A DNA stretch of 5,797 nt. Source: Clostridia bacterium (GTDB lineage Bacteria; Bacillota; Clostridia; Christensenellales; UBA1242). The notes beneath the pieces are model-generated. The model worked only from the letters and a program-made list of their open reading frames with translations, made no database searches and was not told the origin of the DNA. The position numbers and the translations under genes were made by a program. Positions 5,436 through 5,797 of the stretch are shown here, piece after piece. How positions within the stretch are numbered: position 1 is the stretch's first letter; each line of letters opens with the position of its first letter. The stretch is from contig JAFYKO010000162.1 of assembly GCA_017537515.1 (NCBI GenBank), positions 1 to 5,797 of the forward strand. The letters run 5' to 3'.

Positions 5436-5797
5436 CTAGACATCGAAATCTTCAAAATCTGCAAAATCTGTAATTTCACTTGCTGTTGTAGAAGATGTTT
5501 CAGAAACTGCAATAGTTTTGTTGATTTGGCTTTCAGATTTAATGTCAATTTTCCAGCCCGTAAGCCTTGAAGCAAGTCTCACGTTTTGACCCGCCTTGCC
5601 AATAGCAAGTGAAAGTTGGTCATCTGGAACAACAACACGAGATGCCTTTAAACTTTCATTTGATTCTACGCTGAGGACAGATGCTGGGCTTAAAGCACGA
5701 GCGATATATTCAAGAATATCATCAGTGTATTCAATAAGGTCAATCTTTTCTCCGTTCAATTCTTCGCTGATGGTGTTTATTCTTAAACCTCTAAGAC
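5436..5797 (-). CDS. nusA: Transcription termination/antitermination factor NusA, 3' part (partial)
   Basis: NusA binds RNA polymerase and nascent RNA and acts in pausing, intrinsic termination and rRNA antitermination. The frame is open to the window edge, so this is the C-terminal ~119 codons of a gene that starts outside. The first residues (LRGLR, then INTISEEL and GEKID) match the end of the first KH domain. A complete second KH domain follows, with ALSPASV, the VVVPDDQLSLAIGKAGQNV block (IGKAG loop at 5603-5589) and LTGWKIDI. The protein ends after a Ser/Thr-rich linker in an acidic tail (DFADFEDFDV) and a TAG stop. There are no C-terminal acidic repeats of the E. coli kind, which fits Bacillota NusA. 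The TTG at 5759 is an internal Leu codon, not the start. It is the first gene seen of the operon, 26 bp upstream of rnpM. Confidence 0.96.
   Translation of the reverse strand, partial: LRGLRINTISEELNGEKIDLIEYTDDILEYIARALSPASVLSVESNESLKASRVVVPDDQLSLAIGKAGQNVRLASRLTGWKIDIKSESQINKTIAVSETSSTTASEITDFADFEDFDV

Noticed and set aside
5345..5575. Minus-strand frame spanning the nusA end and the rnpM start
   Set aside because: It overlaps two clear genes in another frame and has Leu/Lys/Gln-rich shadow composition.

Overview
The window is one compact, AT-rich stretch of bacterial chromosome in which every supported gene lies on the minus strand. Transcription runs from high to low coordinates: nusA (3' part only), rnpM (ylxR), infB, rbfA, a truB gene fused to an endonuclease IV-like TIM barrel, and efp, followed by a hairpin-plus-U-run terminator. 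The nusA-rnpM-infB-rbfA-truB order, the AT-richness, strong AAGGAG/GAGGTGAT ribosome binding sites and a NusA ending just after its KH domains all suggest a low-GC Bacillota (Firmicutes) member, probably an uncultured clostridial type. The exact lineage cannot be fixed from this window. The code looks standard: the tryptophans checked are TGG and all six stops are TAA or TAG.

Region by region: 5797-5436 encodes the end of the first NusA KH domain, the whole second KH domain and an acidic tail. 5409-5137 is RnpM, a small RNA-binding protein. 5113-2600 is initiation factor IF-2, with a long basic N-terminal extension and an apparent TTG start. 2567-2214 is ribosome-binding factor A. 2213-687 is a single uninterrupted 508-codon frame. 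Its first ~215 residues are a TruB pseudouridine synthase catalytic domain and its last ~280 residues are a metal-binding endonuclease IV/xylose-isomerase-like TIM barrel. A 64-bp gap holds a good candidate promoter and two inverted repeats, then efp (622-62) and a terminator (57-31).

The genes share one theme, the making and running of the translation machinery. NusA handles transcription elongation, termination and rRNA antitermination. RnpM is an RNA-binding/RNase P modulator. IF-2 brings initiator tRNA, RbfA matures the 30S subunit, TruB makes Psi55 in tRNA, and EF-P relieves polyproline stalling. Compared with the usual Bacillota cluster, ylxQ (between rnpM and infB), nrnA (between rbfA and truB) and ribF (after truB) are absent.

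The most unusual element is the TruB-TIM barrel fusion. The TruB part has lost its usual C-terminal PUA-like RNA-binding region, and a protein family normally seen alone sits in its place. No new multi-gene defence or mobile system is visible. The last 30 bases, beyond the terminator, contain an unexplained GC-rich segment that may begin a structured RNA or another transcription unit.
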